From assembly GCA_013396655.1 (NCBI GenBank), contig WBMV01008365.1, positions 265,847 to 329,846 of the forward strand: a DNA stretch of 64,000 nucleotides. Reading direction: 5' to 3'. The notes under the pieces were generated by a model. The model made no database searches and was not told where the DNA came from. It saw only the letters and a program-made list of their open reading frames with translations. Source of the stretch: Campylorhamphus procurvoides (Eukaryota; Chordata; Aves; Passeriformes; Dendrocolaptidae). A program made the translations under genes and the position numbers. Positions 37,981 through 51,400 of the stretch are shown piece after piece (positions within the stretch are counted from its first letter, which is position 1; each line of letters starts with the position of its first letter).

Positions 37981-39460
37981 ACCAGGAGGACAATTCTGAT
38001 CTTCTCAAAGTTAACAGCAATACTCTGGCTCTAATTTGGGATCATCAGGTTGTTCATAGAATTGCTTTCAGTGAATTAAACCTCAGCTTTTGAAGTCTAT
38101 TCTGTGCTATTCTATTCTGTCTCACCTGTAACAGATGCAGCACCTTGCATCCACAGCTAAAACCCTGATGCCTCTGCTTCTCTACAGCCCAAGAAAAATT
38201 ACCCCCCTTGCCATTCCTTTCACATGTGTACAGCAAGGATCAAAGCAGGCCATCGTCAACAGTTTTGACTAGATACATCTGATCAGAGGAAGATGAAGCT
38301 TCCTATGTCATAGCTACACAGAAATAGCTCATAAAGTATGAGCCACCCAACAAAAAAACCTCTGCGCTAAACTGTCTGATTGATCCATTGCTGTCTTTGC
38401 CAATTAATTAAAACCAGAGCTCCTCTATCTTTTAATATAATGGTAACTGTGAATCACAGGAGCTCGAGCAATTGTTAACTTCACTCACCTTCATATCCTA
38501 TCTTACATTAACCACTGAAGCATCATTTACTATATTGGGCACACAGAGCCATTGTGCTAATCTGTCCCTGAAGACCTTATGGTGCACTTTGCTGCAAAAG
38601 CAATTTTCATTTTTTAAGTCCAACACTCTCTAAGTGAACAAAGCATTTTCCAAATTGTCTCACAACTCAGAATACTCAGAGCTGGTGGCCTTTCCATATC
38701 TTCTGTTTTTTCCTCCTTTTCCTTGAAACACTCAACTTTCACTCCAAGAGCCAAAAAACACACCATGGACTGCAGTAAGCATCTTGGAAGCTTCTCCAGT
38801 CTTCTCCCAGGCTCCCTTTCAAAATAAGGGTGCAGCACCAGAAAAGAGGATATCCCCAGGGTTTTGGGTAGCAGGGAGAGAAGTTCCCACTTGCAAGGGC
38901 AAGGAGGTCCAAAAGACCCAGTCTAAACAGGAATGTGGTGGTGAGCAAAGACAAGAGCAACAGCCACCCTGTTTGCTCATTGCTCACAAGTTTTTTGACA
39001 CAGAAATAAAACTTAGGTTTAAATGAAGCAATTTTCTTCATTTAAGCATGCAATTACTGCACTCAGTCAAAGCTATAAATTAGTTAAATTAATTAGTAAA
39101 CACAGAACCCTCCCAAGACGGAAAATTTTCCGTGAAAAATAATGGTGTTTTAAAACACATCTGTCCCTGCTGCATTTGCACTTGATTTTTAAACATTTGG
39201 ATCCTACCAAAACAAGGCATAAAGTATTTCCCATTCAGTTTTGCGAGGGACTGAACGAAATTTACTGGCTCAAAACAACTCCATGTGTGTGTGGGGGCCA
39301 GATTGGGTTTTGCCAACATGGCATGGTGCTGTACCCCCCCATAACTCCTCCTCCTTGAGAGCTTCTAGTGCAACTGTCAGTCCCTGGCACACCAGGACCA
39401 CTGCCTCACACCCTGCCCCAGAGCCCAAATCCAGCCCCAGAGTGGCCAGAAGTCCCACCT

Positions 39461-39494
39461 GGGGGGAAGAGGGTGGGAGGGTGGGCAAAAGGGG
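39461..39494 (+). other. G-quadruplex candidate with four G3 runs and 1-nt loops
   Basis: The core GGGTGGGAGGGTGGG (39471-39485) has four G-triplets with one-base loops. This is the most stable class of parallel quadruplex, like the core of the MYC promoter quadruplex. A G6 run lies just upstream and a G4 run just downstream. Confidence 0.75.
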
Positions 39495-42400
39495 TCAGAG
39501 CAAATAAAACCAACACCATGAAGCCTCCATGTGATCGTGGCCCTACCACATGGACACGTGGAAGCTGAAATTGCACAGGACTCCAGGAAGTAGCTATTAT
39601 TCTCTTTTTATCTCTTTATTTACTTCTTCTCCTAATCTACTTTGTGAAATGCTTTATTTTGGTTGAATGTTGCCCTTCAAACTTTTGACAAGTTCCCTGA
39701 TTTTCTAAAGTTTGCCAGTAAAAGTCTATTATTTGACCTTCTGAGAAATGTGTGCAGTGTCTTTTCCCATGTGCTCTCTAAAACAAATAAAAAGAACCGA
39801 AGTGGCTTTTAATAAACCTGGTGGTTGGATTTTTGAAGCCTTATATATTTTAACTGTAAAACCCCTTCAATGAGCTCATAGTGAAAGCCTGGGGTCTTAA
39901 AATTTTACAACTACCTTTCCTAGCTTGTTCCTTTACTTCTGAGAAATACAGATAGGTCAGCCAATGATGCCCAGGTTTTTGCTTCAGCCTTCCTCCAATG
40001 GCCATCAGAATGAACATTCACATGCTTGTCAATATTCCTGGCAGTAAAGGCAAGAGTTTTGATGGGAACAATACATCCTACCCACATTTCTCGTAGTCAG
40101 GCACAGGGGGGTGGTTTCTCTGGGAACCCGTATCAGAACATGATCACCTAAACCCATCCCTGAATGTTTTTGCAAAAATGTTACTCACAAAACCAAGAAA
40201 GTGACATTTCTTCTCGTCTAGCAGACAAGAAAAACAGACCTGAAATTCAAGATGTGTATGAGTATACTAATTTCACCTTAATAAAATAAATTAATTTACT
40301 TCATAAAATAAATCCTATCACACTAAGAGACGTTGATATTACAAGATCTGCCATTCCCCGAAATGTGCCATTAGGGTTTGTCACAGCCATGTCTATCTAA
40401 TAGACATTTTAGAGGAAGTAATAGAAGTGCTTCCTTACTGTGGTGACAGGAGCTATTCTCACTATAATGGTGTGATAATGCAACAGCACAGATCATTACT
40501 AGATACCACATTTCCAGTTACCATGTCTGGGAGCAACTGGTAAACTACTGCTGACAGAAGCTTTCACTGGAGTTATGCTAGCAGGAGACTGAACCTGAAC
40601 AGAGGTGATAATATTATTTTCAGAACACTTTCAATTAATTTGCCTATGCACACACTGCAGTTGAATTTAAAACAAAATCTAAGGATTAAAAAATAAGTAT
40701 TCCTTGGACAGTCAACGATAAAAAGTCTAGCTGTTAAACAAAGCTTAACAAATTTATCTTTATGATAATAAAATGACAGCAGTGATTTCTGTGTTACTGG
40801 TAATTGCTAACATCCCATGCCTACCTTACTGACCTGATGCTTTGACATCAAAGTGACAGTTATCCAATCTGTGTCTTGGAGCCACTCATAATTGATAGAG
40901 TAACCCTAAACTTTTGCAATTCATATTTCGAAGGTCAGGTATGCATCACTCGTGCTTTCCCTCTTCGTGGAAGAACACCATGTTACATGTGGCAGTGACA
41001 TTAATCATCAGCATCAGGGAAATCAAGGCAGGGACCTCCAGAGCCTGACAAGCCCTGTGGTGTCCATAGGTAGCTCAGGAAATCCATTCAGAGAGGAAGA
41101 TGTTCCTACAGGACTGTCTTCTCACAGCAGTAGCACTGACAGGGCAGAAGCTCCCACTAGCACGCTGTGCTTCCATGCTATCTCCTGTTTGAACCCCAGC
41201 CACAGACAGACTCTCTCTTCTTCATGGAGGGTTCTGGCTGGTCCTACAAGCACAAGGATGCCGTAAATCAGCAGCTCTGTGTACAATACTGGAAAAAATT
41301 AAATTGTTCTCGTTACCTCTTCATTGGGTCCTTTGTTTAGCGGGCTTGGAAGAGAGTGAGCCCTATGTGCTAAAGCATGACTGCTTTACTCTGGGCTAGC
41401 TTTCTGAGCTTCACATAAGGCCCTTCTTTATGAAAGTTACTTTTTCTTTCCTTTGTAAAACATTTTTGTAAGTACTAAGAAGTAAAGGGAGAACAATCCT
41501 CTAATTTAGTCTTGGTTGCAGAAATTATTAAGACCTGGCATATTCAGAGCATACAGAGCAAACTTGTCTCATCTGCAATACCCACCTTAATTTTTATAAA
41601 CTCCTGGAGAAAATAAGTGAGCCACATAGCGGGGAGCTGCTACTGAATATACCTAACACCTGGTTTCTATTTTCCCATAAGAAAATTTCAGACTCCTCCA
41701 CTCCTAGTATAGCTATCAAGTCCAACTGCTCCAACACAAGCCTTGTTCAGGCCCTTTTGAGGCATTTTTTCACGGAAATTGAAACTGGTGCATCAGATAA
41801 GACAATCTGGTTATCTCTGAATTGTCCTGCCTGGAAAGCCAGCAGAGGACGCTCAGACTAGAAACAAAAGTGTCTTTCATGGTGGCCATAAAGCACAAAA
41901 TAAATAAAATAAAAATCAAGGTCAGCCTTTTCCAGGCTGCTAAGCTGAGGTTGCAGATGGAAAGAAACAAATGTCCAAGAAGTATTACTCATAATGTCCC
42001 AGATGTAGGAAGAAACAGTTCCCTACCTCAACAGGAGCTTCACCTTGGCAGGACACAAAGCTACCACGGGTGCACCGCCTCAGGACTGTGCTATCCTCTC
42101 TCTCCTTCCCAGAGCTGAGGGAAGAAACGTCCAAGGATGGCTTGAGCCTTGGGGAGCCCCTTGTCAACTGATTCCCCGAAAAACGCAGGATTTTTTACTT
42201 GAAAAGGAAAAGCAAACTAAAGAAATGAAACAGGAAAAGCCCCCAAGCCTGCAGCCTTTTCCATTTCAGACCCTGTGCATTTATACTCCTTTGGCTCTCC
42301 ACTTCTGCCCTCTTTCCGGAGAGAGAGGCTCTTTTTCTGCTTAATTTTTTTTTGTTTTCACTATTTATTTAATTTAATATCTTAGAAAAGCTAGGTCATA

Positions 42401-42637
42401 AGCCATCTGATGACTTTGTAAATGCAAAGGGCCAATGTTGTGGAACAGACAATCTAATGACATAGTGTTTAGTGTTCCCTAAAGCGGGAGACAGATGAAG
42501 AGAAACGGTGAACCGGCAACCTTAGCATAATTAAGACAAGCCTGAGTGCTTGCTGGAGTGCCATTACATTAATCTCACATTGGTGGCACCTGGCTAAAAT
42601 TTATGAGATATGTAAAAAGGGCCTTTCTGACTGACCT

Positions 42638-42664
42638 TGATAAGACAGTGTTATTTATCACGTG
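42638..42664. promoter_or_regulatory. GATA and E-box motif pair
   Basis: TGATAAG (42638-42644) is followed by TTATCA (42655-42660), which overlaps the CACGTG E-box at 42659-42664. It lies in a unique stretch with no repeat character. Enhancer role is inference. Confidence 0.3.
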
Positions 42665-43108
42665 AGGGAGCAGGCAAGGATGCTTGGTGGGAGGGGGTGG
42701 ACAAGGATGAGCTAGGAGGGAAATGAGAAGCATGAACTAAAATCTGCTTACACCTGAAATTTTAAACAAGAGTACTCCTGTACAGTATTCGCATCTGGCA
42801 ACTGTAATCAATCAATACAATTTTGTATTGCTAGAACACCACAGAAGATAACAGCAGAGCAACCCAGGCATTCAGCAGAGCCATATAAAGTCGAAACTGA
42901 AAGCAGGCAGATTTTTCAAAGTGGCAGATTCTTACATCCAAGACCTCACTCTTAGTTTTCAAAATTCTCCTACTGTGAAATAAAATGAATCTTGTACATG
43001 AAGTAGTGATCTCACATTAGAAAAATAACTCTGCACTAAAATTATACAGTGTATGTAACTGCACAAAAAAAAATAGAAATATCCTTTGGTGCATTTTAAG
43101 ATGTTCTA

Positions 43109-43219
43109 AAACTAAATTAAAAAAAAAAGAGGGGGGGTGAAAGTTTGGGACAAATATTTACTTCCTACATGAAAAAAAAAACAAAACAGAACCAAAAACA
43201 CACACACACACAAACCCAA
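43109..43219. repeat. A-rich tracts, G7 run and (CA)n
   Basis: A 31-base A-rich stretch ends in GAGGGGGGGTG at about 43139. After 30 unique bases a second A-rich stretch (43171-43199) leads into about seven CA units and then CAAACCC. Confidence 0.8.
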
Positions 43220-44646
43220 ACCTATAAAATCTCAGAGCTTTTTAATAAAACAACTTTTGCCCTGGAGCCTGCAACAGCCAGTGGCTGCAGACACTGACTA
43301 TATGCAAAGCTGGACCCAAGATCTCAAAGCACCTCCCTGCCAATACACCACCTCTCTTTTCACTTCACGGAATGAACTGAACCCGGGGGTTACTTCAGTC
43401 CTGAAGCGTGCCCATCCAGAGTAGGACAAAGACTAGATATTATGTTTTTAGACAAAACAATCTGTACAGATAATGAAGTGATCCAGGGCAAACTTTTTTC
43501 TGTCCAGTACAATAGAGCTTTAAAGCTCACTTCTGAAAGCCAAAAGTCTGGGGGAAAAAAAATTATTAAAAAAGAATGCTTATTTTATCTAGTTCATTTT
43601 CAGATTTTAAGCCTTTCAAACAAGGCATTCATAGCAGCATATGTTAAGAACCTGAAGTGCAAAGAGGAGGAGTCATTCTTCATGTCTGGTCTGAAGCATT
43701 CATGAGATCTGCAACATATGCACTTTTGTTTGGCCACGGCATGGGGCAGCGAATCCCACAGGAACACAGCAGTGCTAGCAGAGGGCAGGCAAGAAAAGTA
43801 TTCATTGCACCAATTTCAGAGATGGTAGTTCCTTCTAAGAAACTGTCATGGGACAACTCTAGCTATTCCTAAAAGTCAGAAATGAAAATCACCAAACCTT
43901 TTATCTCTGTTTTCCCAGAGAACAATAGAAGATTCATTGGGTGTATGCATAATTGTAATGAAATACCAGGAAACAATTTGTCAAAGGCTCTACTAGGACT
44001 GAAACAAGGTAAAAGAGTGTGTGGCTTTCATCCATAGCCATATGCTAAGGCTTTTGCCATTGACATTGCCAACTAGTGTTGTCTGCTTTTATGATCTATT
44101 ATTATTACAGCAAGAGATCTGTAAGATTCACCACATAATTAGTTGTGGCTTCTTACCCACCATTCCCTAAATAGTTTCGGCAGAGGATATTGCCTGAGGA
44201 CTTAGGAAATTCGAGTGCAGAACTGCTTTGATGCAGAGATCTTCTCTCTCCATCAGTTCCTTCCCCTTAGTCATCAGACTCACACCCCAGCTGCTGCCTT
44301 ATGAAAATCTAGGCCCGTTGAAGTCTCTCCAAACACACCAACTCACCTTTCTCTTTCCATTAGACACCAAGGAGAGGGGATCTGAAACATCCTTGTGCTT
44401 TTAATGTCAGTGCCAAAACATGGACTTTTCATTTTTAAACTGTAATCAAACTTGAAGGTCAATACCTTCCCACAGACCTTTTTCAACATAAGGATGCTGC
44501 TCTGATGAAGTAAAGGTAAGGAAACTGTGATCCCTACTTGTAAGAACACTAAGCAAGTTAAAAAGAATGTAATTGATTTCTGATGGGCAATTACCACATC
44601 CAGGATTGGTTACTTTTCTTGGGGAATGTCTCTTCACAGATGAAAT

Positions 44647-44668
44647 GGGCGGGCAGGGGGCAGGGGGG
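44647..44668 (+). other. G-quadruplex candidate
   Basis: Runs of G3, G3, G5 and G6 are separated by 1-2 bases, which fits the canonical quadruplex rule with very short loops. It lies in otherwise ordinary AT-leaning noncoding DNA with no promoter-like context. Confidence 0.7.
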
Positions 44669-47394
44669 AGACAAGGAAAACCGAAAACCCAACCCAGCAA
44701 CAAAAGCCCACATTGTCTTGAGCCTTGCAGCTCAAATAATATCCAGGAGTAATATTCAGGGAAAGGAGCAACCATAAGCAGCTACACAGCATGGATTGTC
44801 AGCATCCCAACAAAAGCACTAAGTTACTTATAAAATAACAAGATATAAGGAAAAGCCCAAACAACAAAATCCCCTCCTATAGGTCAGTTCACTATGGCAT
44901 ATATCATAACCCAGTGTGCATTCTTCCCAATGCAAAGGTGGTATTGAGATGTGTGGAGCAGGGGCATGGAAGAAAATTTAGCTACTTAGACCCCACAAAG
45001 CTAGGGCTCTGCTCCAGACCATCTTCTGGGGAATCTGGCATTTCCACAGTGACTGCAGAGACAGATGAGGCACATCAGCTTATGGTAATTTGGACTGGCC
45101 CAGTGACTATCTTCTTCCCACTGTTCTCCACCCTTCAGTTTTATTCTGCATCAAAGTGTTTGGAAATCTTCAGACAGGAATAAAGCAGTTCCCTTGCCAG
45201 GGAGCCACACCACTGACAGCTGAGGGGTCTAGCTGACATCTAGAAAACACTGAAGCACCTACTTCAGATCAGTGAGATTTGGTATGTGGGTGAGAGCCTG
45301 GCTGCTCTGGGATCCAAGTGTGCTCTCCTCTTCCTTCTTCCTACCTGTTTTTAGGAGAAAAGAAGGAATGCAGGAAGATTTGCGAGAGTAGCCCTGTAGG
45401 ACTGACCTGCAGCAGTGAGCCCTGTCCTGAGCCAGGTCTGCAGTGTGAGCTGTCTTTCCTGTCCCACAGCTCCAGGACTCAGCATAGGCTCCATCCTCCT
45501 GGCACAAACCCAGATATCTTTCATCAAATAACACTCCCTTAGGAGATAAAAATCATACCACCTACCAGAGGCAGCATCTCTAAGTAAACAAGACAAGACT
45601 CTGTGGTGTATTTCTGTTTAAACTAGAGCTGCGTTGTCAGACACTTCACCCAGAGAAACCTGCTCCTATCTGATCTGGCTTTCAGAGTCAGTAGATTTGG
45701 TTTCAGACAAAAATTTGTGCTCAAATTTCAGGGAAAGGCCCTAAGACATGGCACTCCCTTCTTCCTCCTTCATCAACCCCTCATAACAAGCTTTATGGCT
45801 CCCTCTGAGAAATGACACTTTCTGTCAGATAAACCAGCACAGCTTCTTGTTCCAGCTCTTACACGCTTATAATCTCAGCTCTGCTGTCAGAAGAGAAAGG
45901 ACAATGCTCCCATTAAAAAAATAAAAAAAGAGCACAGGGTTTTTTCTGCTCCCCTCCAAGTACAAACAACATGCAACACCCACCAGCCGAATTCCAAGGG
46001 CAGTCTATTTCCAGCTCAAAGAGAAAAACCAAACCAAACTCCTAAATTGGCATTTCTCAAAGATGGTAACAAGAGAAATGCTGGGGTCTGCCCTGAGCTA
46101 GCCTTCTATAAATGTAAAATCACAAAGTTACCAACTTACCTCTTATCCAGAATTTCTTAATTCTAAACGTTTTCTTAAACTAGGTTTGAAGAAAGAAGTT
46201 AAGAAGACTAAACAAAAATCATGGATTTATTTTAAACAAATCCTGTTCCTGCTGAATTCAGGGACTGATCTTTGTCAACTAAGTATATACGGGGCTTATT
46301 CAAGCAAATATTGTTCATTTCATCTGACAAGAGCAGCCTACAAAAGGCAGTAGGTGTGCCAAATGCAGCCACAATGGCAAAGACACATGACTGATTGCAT
46401 GACAGGCAAACAGGATCCCTTCCGTGCCAAGTTTATCGAGGCTGCCCTTATGCCAAAGGCATCATTTTCACTCGATCGCTCCCTGCAGGGGTCCCTCCCT
46501 CCCATGCACACACTCCTGACCCCAACTCCCTTGTCTTCCCTGGTGCTGCTCTCCAGGCTCTCTCTCACTGCTGGAAAGACTTTGGTCAAAGTCTGGTGTT
46601 AAACTGGTGTCTGAGAGAAAGGCTGAACGGCAAATGGAAACATTATACGGTGATGAAAAACTGTAGCAGAGGAAGATACCACGAATAGCAAACTGCAACA
46701 AAGAGGAACTATTTACACACAAAAGCGATTATCAAAGTTGCCATTCAAGTTGTGTTAATCAACAGGTTTGGGTAAGACTAAGTCCTTCTCACGGGATAGG
46801 CTCCATCAGACCTTCCAGTTTAAATAACCTTTTTTATAACTCCTTTTCATCACAGCACAAAGACTCCATTTTCTCATTCCTCCTCGCCTTCTCTCTTTGT
46901 TGGTGCTGTTTACTCCCAAGTCTGTCTCTGAACTCTGTCTAATTAGCTCTTGATAGATCTGCTGCCCTGTTTCCACAAACATTTAATTCTGCCGTCAGTC
47001 CCATTTACATTACAGCATGTTGCATTGTCTTTTACCAACCTAATTTTGTTTGAGCGAATGTAAATCCCATTAAGCAGTCACTATATACCTACTAGACTGT
47101 GGCATATAAACTCAAAAACCCTCCTCATTTACAAGCATGAACATAAGGCCCAATTCATAAAGGATTTCTAGGACACTGCAATTTGTGCTCTCACAAACCA
47201 CTGAAAATCCTTAAAGGCTGCAAAACTCTTTTCTTCAAGGTAATATTGTTGAACTGCCCAAAACTCATGTTCCAGCCACCACATAACCAACAATAATGCT
47301 TTTATAATTCTAATGAGTCCCCAGGAAGTGCTCACTAATTAGAGCAGTGATTTCAAATTGTCATTACAAGTTGCTTGTCTGCACTGGATTTCCC

Positions 47395-47415
47395 TTTTTT
47401 TTTGTTTGTTTGTTT
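47395..47415 (-). repeat. Poly(T) with (GTTT)n
   Basis: Nine T followed by three GTTT units, the minus-strand form of the CAAA/poly(A) tracts seen elsewhere. Confidence 0.85.
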
Positions 47416-48382
47416 GAGAAGAACACTTGGTAAAGTGCCCAACTATAAAAAAACAAACTCTGATACTCACTCTTTTTCCTAAGCTAACTACTGCAACACA
47501 AGGACAGAAAAGTTTGTACAAAACTCATGAAGGTAATCAATAAGGTTTTGAAATTTCACCCGGAGTGAACTTCCTTTCCAAACACGATGTTCATTTTGCC
47601 AAAAATCTTAATAGCTCAGCTGGAGTCAACTCTTGACAGAGTTTTTCTCAGGAAATGTTCCCTCCTCTATTAACACAGGGTAACCCAGGACATTCCTGAA
47701 GTGCCAGACTCAACCTGGTCATGCCCACTTCCTGTTACAGGACAAAATAGCAGCAATATTTTGACATATGTCAGAGCCCACAACCCGTACAACCTCCAGC
47801 CACCTCGTCAGTCCTCACTGTGTTTGCTTCAGGCAGAAAAGTGACGCAGAGACTTTTTGTGGATGGTGTAAAGGTCCTTCCCAGCAAAGCCCTGGGCTTG
47901 GCTGCAGCACCAGCACGCCTGTGGTGTCATCAGCCCAAAACAGCACTGAGTAAGTGAACAAATGCTGCTTTTTAGTATCATGGGGATGCTCGGTGCTGGA
48001 TGCCAGCGGCAACCTGGAGTCTTAAAGAATACCAATTTATACAAATGACTATTTCAGCAAGGGGAAAGCCCAAACAGCAATACTACTCCTGCCACAGTAA
48101 TCTGGAAGAACTGGTTTCATTAATCAACACCTTTCTCACACTGTAGCAAAGCCTCCAAATCAAAACTCAAAGGCAGCTAGAGATAAAAATACTAGCATAG
48201 ATAGCTAAGAAGTTATAGGTACTAGGAAAGTTATAGCATCAGAAAATAACCCACTCTTAAAAATTAAGTAAAGTTTTCCTTTGGCCACTGAATGGAAATT
48301 CCATTACTCATCCACTTGTGCTTGAAAAGCCAGAACAGCAAGCATTTAAAATATTGGTACTTTCAAGTATTCACTCATGGTT

Positions 48383-48411
48383 CTTATCAACCTTAACGCC
48401 TTATCTTATCA
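48383..48411 (-). promoter_or_regulatory. Cluster of three GATA motifs
   Basis: CTTATCA (48383-48389), CTTATCT (48400-48406) and CTTATCA (48405-48411) are minus-strand WGATAR sites, the last two overlapping. Clustered GATA sites are typical of GATA-factor enhancers, but short motifs also recur by chance in AT-rich DNA. Confidence 0.35.
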
Positions 48412-51400
48412 AGCGGAGCTCTTTTCTGAATAAAAGCTTAGGACAGGGGCTTTAATGGTCTCTGCCATCACATATGATCTGAAAGGATAAAACAACAGCT
48501 ACCACGCCAGTAAGTAGGCAGGGGTGTACCCATTTGCTACTCCTCTACGGCTCGCATGCAACCAGAAAGACCACTACATAACTGAATCAAATAGAATATA
48601 TAGTTTTCAACGTAGTTAAAATATTTCATTTCAACATTGTAAATAATCAAACAAGCTCAAAAAGATGCTTTTCTTATACATGGCCACACTTACTTCAGGT
48701 CAAATTGTTTGCCTAATTTTGAAGCAGAGAACACAAAAGGAAGGTAACACCTCCAGGTGTAAGGTACAACCTTGCATTTCCATGGCAGACTGCTAATTTC
48801 TTTGCCACATATGCTTCAGTTTTGGATAATGGCCTGATTTGAAATTACAGCTCACATTTGATGTATCTAGGTGATCAGCATTTGCCCATTGCTTATACCG
48901 TGGGAAACAGGCAGAACTTAAAAGAAAAAAACAAATGGGAAGGAAGGTCATTTCACTTGGAGGGTTCCCAGGTGACTCACACACTATTCCCTCCCTGGCC
49001 CCCCAGGGCCCTCATGATCACCTGCTCAGCTTGGGAACAAGCAATTATTTATTCCTACCTGTGGCTGACAACTCTCTTCACTTGACTGAGACCACAGCAG
49101 ATTATCATGCTCTGCTGCACAAAGGTCCTCATCTGCTAAATGAAATACCAGGACTCAGGAGCACATCAATGTCAGTTCCAATGTAAATCGATTGTTAAAG
49201 TCCAAGCAGGCTGTTGATTGGCACTAATTTGTTAGCTATAGATTACCAAATCCCTTAGGGCATTAAATCAGTGGGATGTACTTCACTATGCTACTACAGC
49301 ACAAGGTCGTTCAAAGATTACCTAAGCCTGACACAGCCTTCAAAAATGTTATTCTTAAGAGACAGTTGGTCAGTCAGGTAACATAACATACATATGTAGT
49401 GTGGAAATCTTAGAAATCTATTTCAAAGCCTCCAAAAGCAGATTTAAAAGCTATGTTTACATGCCACCAGCAGTTCCCTGCAAGTGACTCCAATGCAAAT
49501 GAAATGTGACATCATGGTCTCAAACCTGGAGCTACACATCGCACATTGAAATATTCCAGAATCCATGAAAACGAAAGCCTTCAACTTCTATAGCATTCTA
49601 CCGAGGTATGTAATACACAAAACAGTGCAAAGAATTGTCCTAGACCTGATTTACCCTCCTGTAGATAGGAACTTTAATACTGGTTTCATTTAAAACAGAG
49701 CTCAACTACTCCTATCTGCTTCCATATAATGTTAAATGAAGAACTTCATAGTATGCTCAAGCAGCTTTCTCCATCAGACCCCTATCCAGCCCAATGAGAT
49801 TCTCACCTTTGGGGACAAACTCTAATAAAACCAGCAGATAATATTGTAAGAAAAAAACCAACTGAACTTGAATGGTTCTTCAGTCTACCTTTTATCATTA
49901 ACCTCAAAAACAGCACAAAATTTCTAAAAGTATCATCTGAACAGTTCAGAGCTCCAGGGAACTGAAATTCTGCACAATGGGACTGGGATCAAGACACCAT
50001 CTTGGCCATTCCCTGATATAGTGAGCACTATGTTGCATGCATACATCCACATGTCCCCTGCTCCAAGACAAAGCAAATGGCTCTCCAGGCGCAGACAGAA
50101 GAGATCAAGGATATGGCAAGTGGATGTTTTCCCAGTGCTTCCCTGGCAGGACAATGTTTTCTTCCTCCCAGTGCCCACACATCCTCTTGGTTGGTTACTC
50201 CTCCACAATCCAAGAACACTGTTCTATGAAAAATTGTATTCTACCTTATTTAAATGACACGTTTAAACGCAAACACAAAACGCCAGTTTTTCTGCTCTAG
50301 TTGCTTGGCATCAATGAAATGTAGCCCTAATCCCATCATACTTTTTAGACTGTATCTGATGTTGTAAACCAAAATACATTTTAAAGGCTTTCTGCACAGC
50401 AGTTTGTTTGTAGCCAAGTCAGTGAAGCTCTGACAGAACAGTAAGAAATTACGGACCTCATATTTTCTATGCTCTGAAAAAACAAAGCTCCTCTACTTTT
50501 ATTGGGATCATGCCTTGAAATACTAAGTTTCTGATGTGAAAAATGTGTTTCATCTACCAACAAACATAGCTTTCAGCTTTCCACCTCAGACCTTTCTTGC
50601 CTGACTGCATTCCAGAAAACATTTGAGGTTGAATATTTTTCTTTCCAAAGACATTTGAAGTTCTACTTCATCCTCTGTTCTTTTACCCTTGCTATCATCT
50701 ACACATAATTTAATACTGTCACTATATACTTCCTCTTTAGAATGTATTCTTTTTTTTTTCTACTAAGTATTAGAGATAAACCTTTCAAAACAGCCACCTC
50801 TCGGTGATCCCTACTTATTCCCTAGCTTTAAAAAAATTCATGCTATGTAGGCGTGTTTTGCCTCTTTCCTTTTTTCATTTTTTTAACCACATTTGTACAG
50901 ATGCAAAGCAGAGGACATTGCAAGGAGAGAACCACACTCTGCAGGCTGCACATGTGCCCACTGCACAACTAGAAACAAACTCTTTGGTTACGCTCACGCA
51001 GCTAAAAGACAAAGGTCAGCAAGTGAACAGCCAGAAGGGCATAGTAGGGTGCTAAGTCTTGGAAACCTCTTCCAAGAGGCAGTCTTTTAGCAGATTGATT
51101 TTCATGTGCCTTCAGGCTGACACAAAGCCATGCGTGAGAACCCCTCTCAGTTACCCAGTGATCTGGGTTGTGTGTGACAGTATTAGTTAGATGGTCCTAG
51201 GATGTGACAGCAGAGAGGGAACCAGCTGTCCAAGGCTAATGTGCCATCTGTGTCTAAAATATTCTGCCAATTGTGTTGGCAGAACATAAAAAGTGTGTCC
51301 CTTTATTGGGCTATAAATCACAAGCAGGTCTTGCACATTGTCAATTAAACACTGATATACTGAGTGGCCTAGATCCTTCATTGACTTCCAGCCTTTTGAG

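Larger units (their letters stand above)
36530..43100. other. Noncoding unique DNA right of the CR1 copy
   Basis: Holds the A-rich tract at 37908, the quadruplex candidate at 39461 and the GATA/E-box pair at 42638. At 38377-38412 a TGATTGAT (PBX/HOX-like) is followed by CAATTAATTA. A weakly CR1-like patch near 41700-41760 is too diverged to call. Open frames do not exceed 104 codons. Confidence 0.65.

Noticed and set aside
41690..41760. Possible further CR1 fragment (CAAGTCCAACTGCTCCAACA)
   Set aside because: It loosely resembles old CR1 but only over about 20 bases; too weak without a repeat library.
4673..49500. Seven exact octamers ATGCAAAT across the window (4673, 20759, 24469, 25258, 35864, 37462, 49493)
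   Set aside because: Roughly two to four are expected by chance in AT-rich DNA of this length and they are not clustered.
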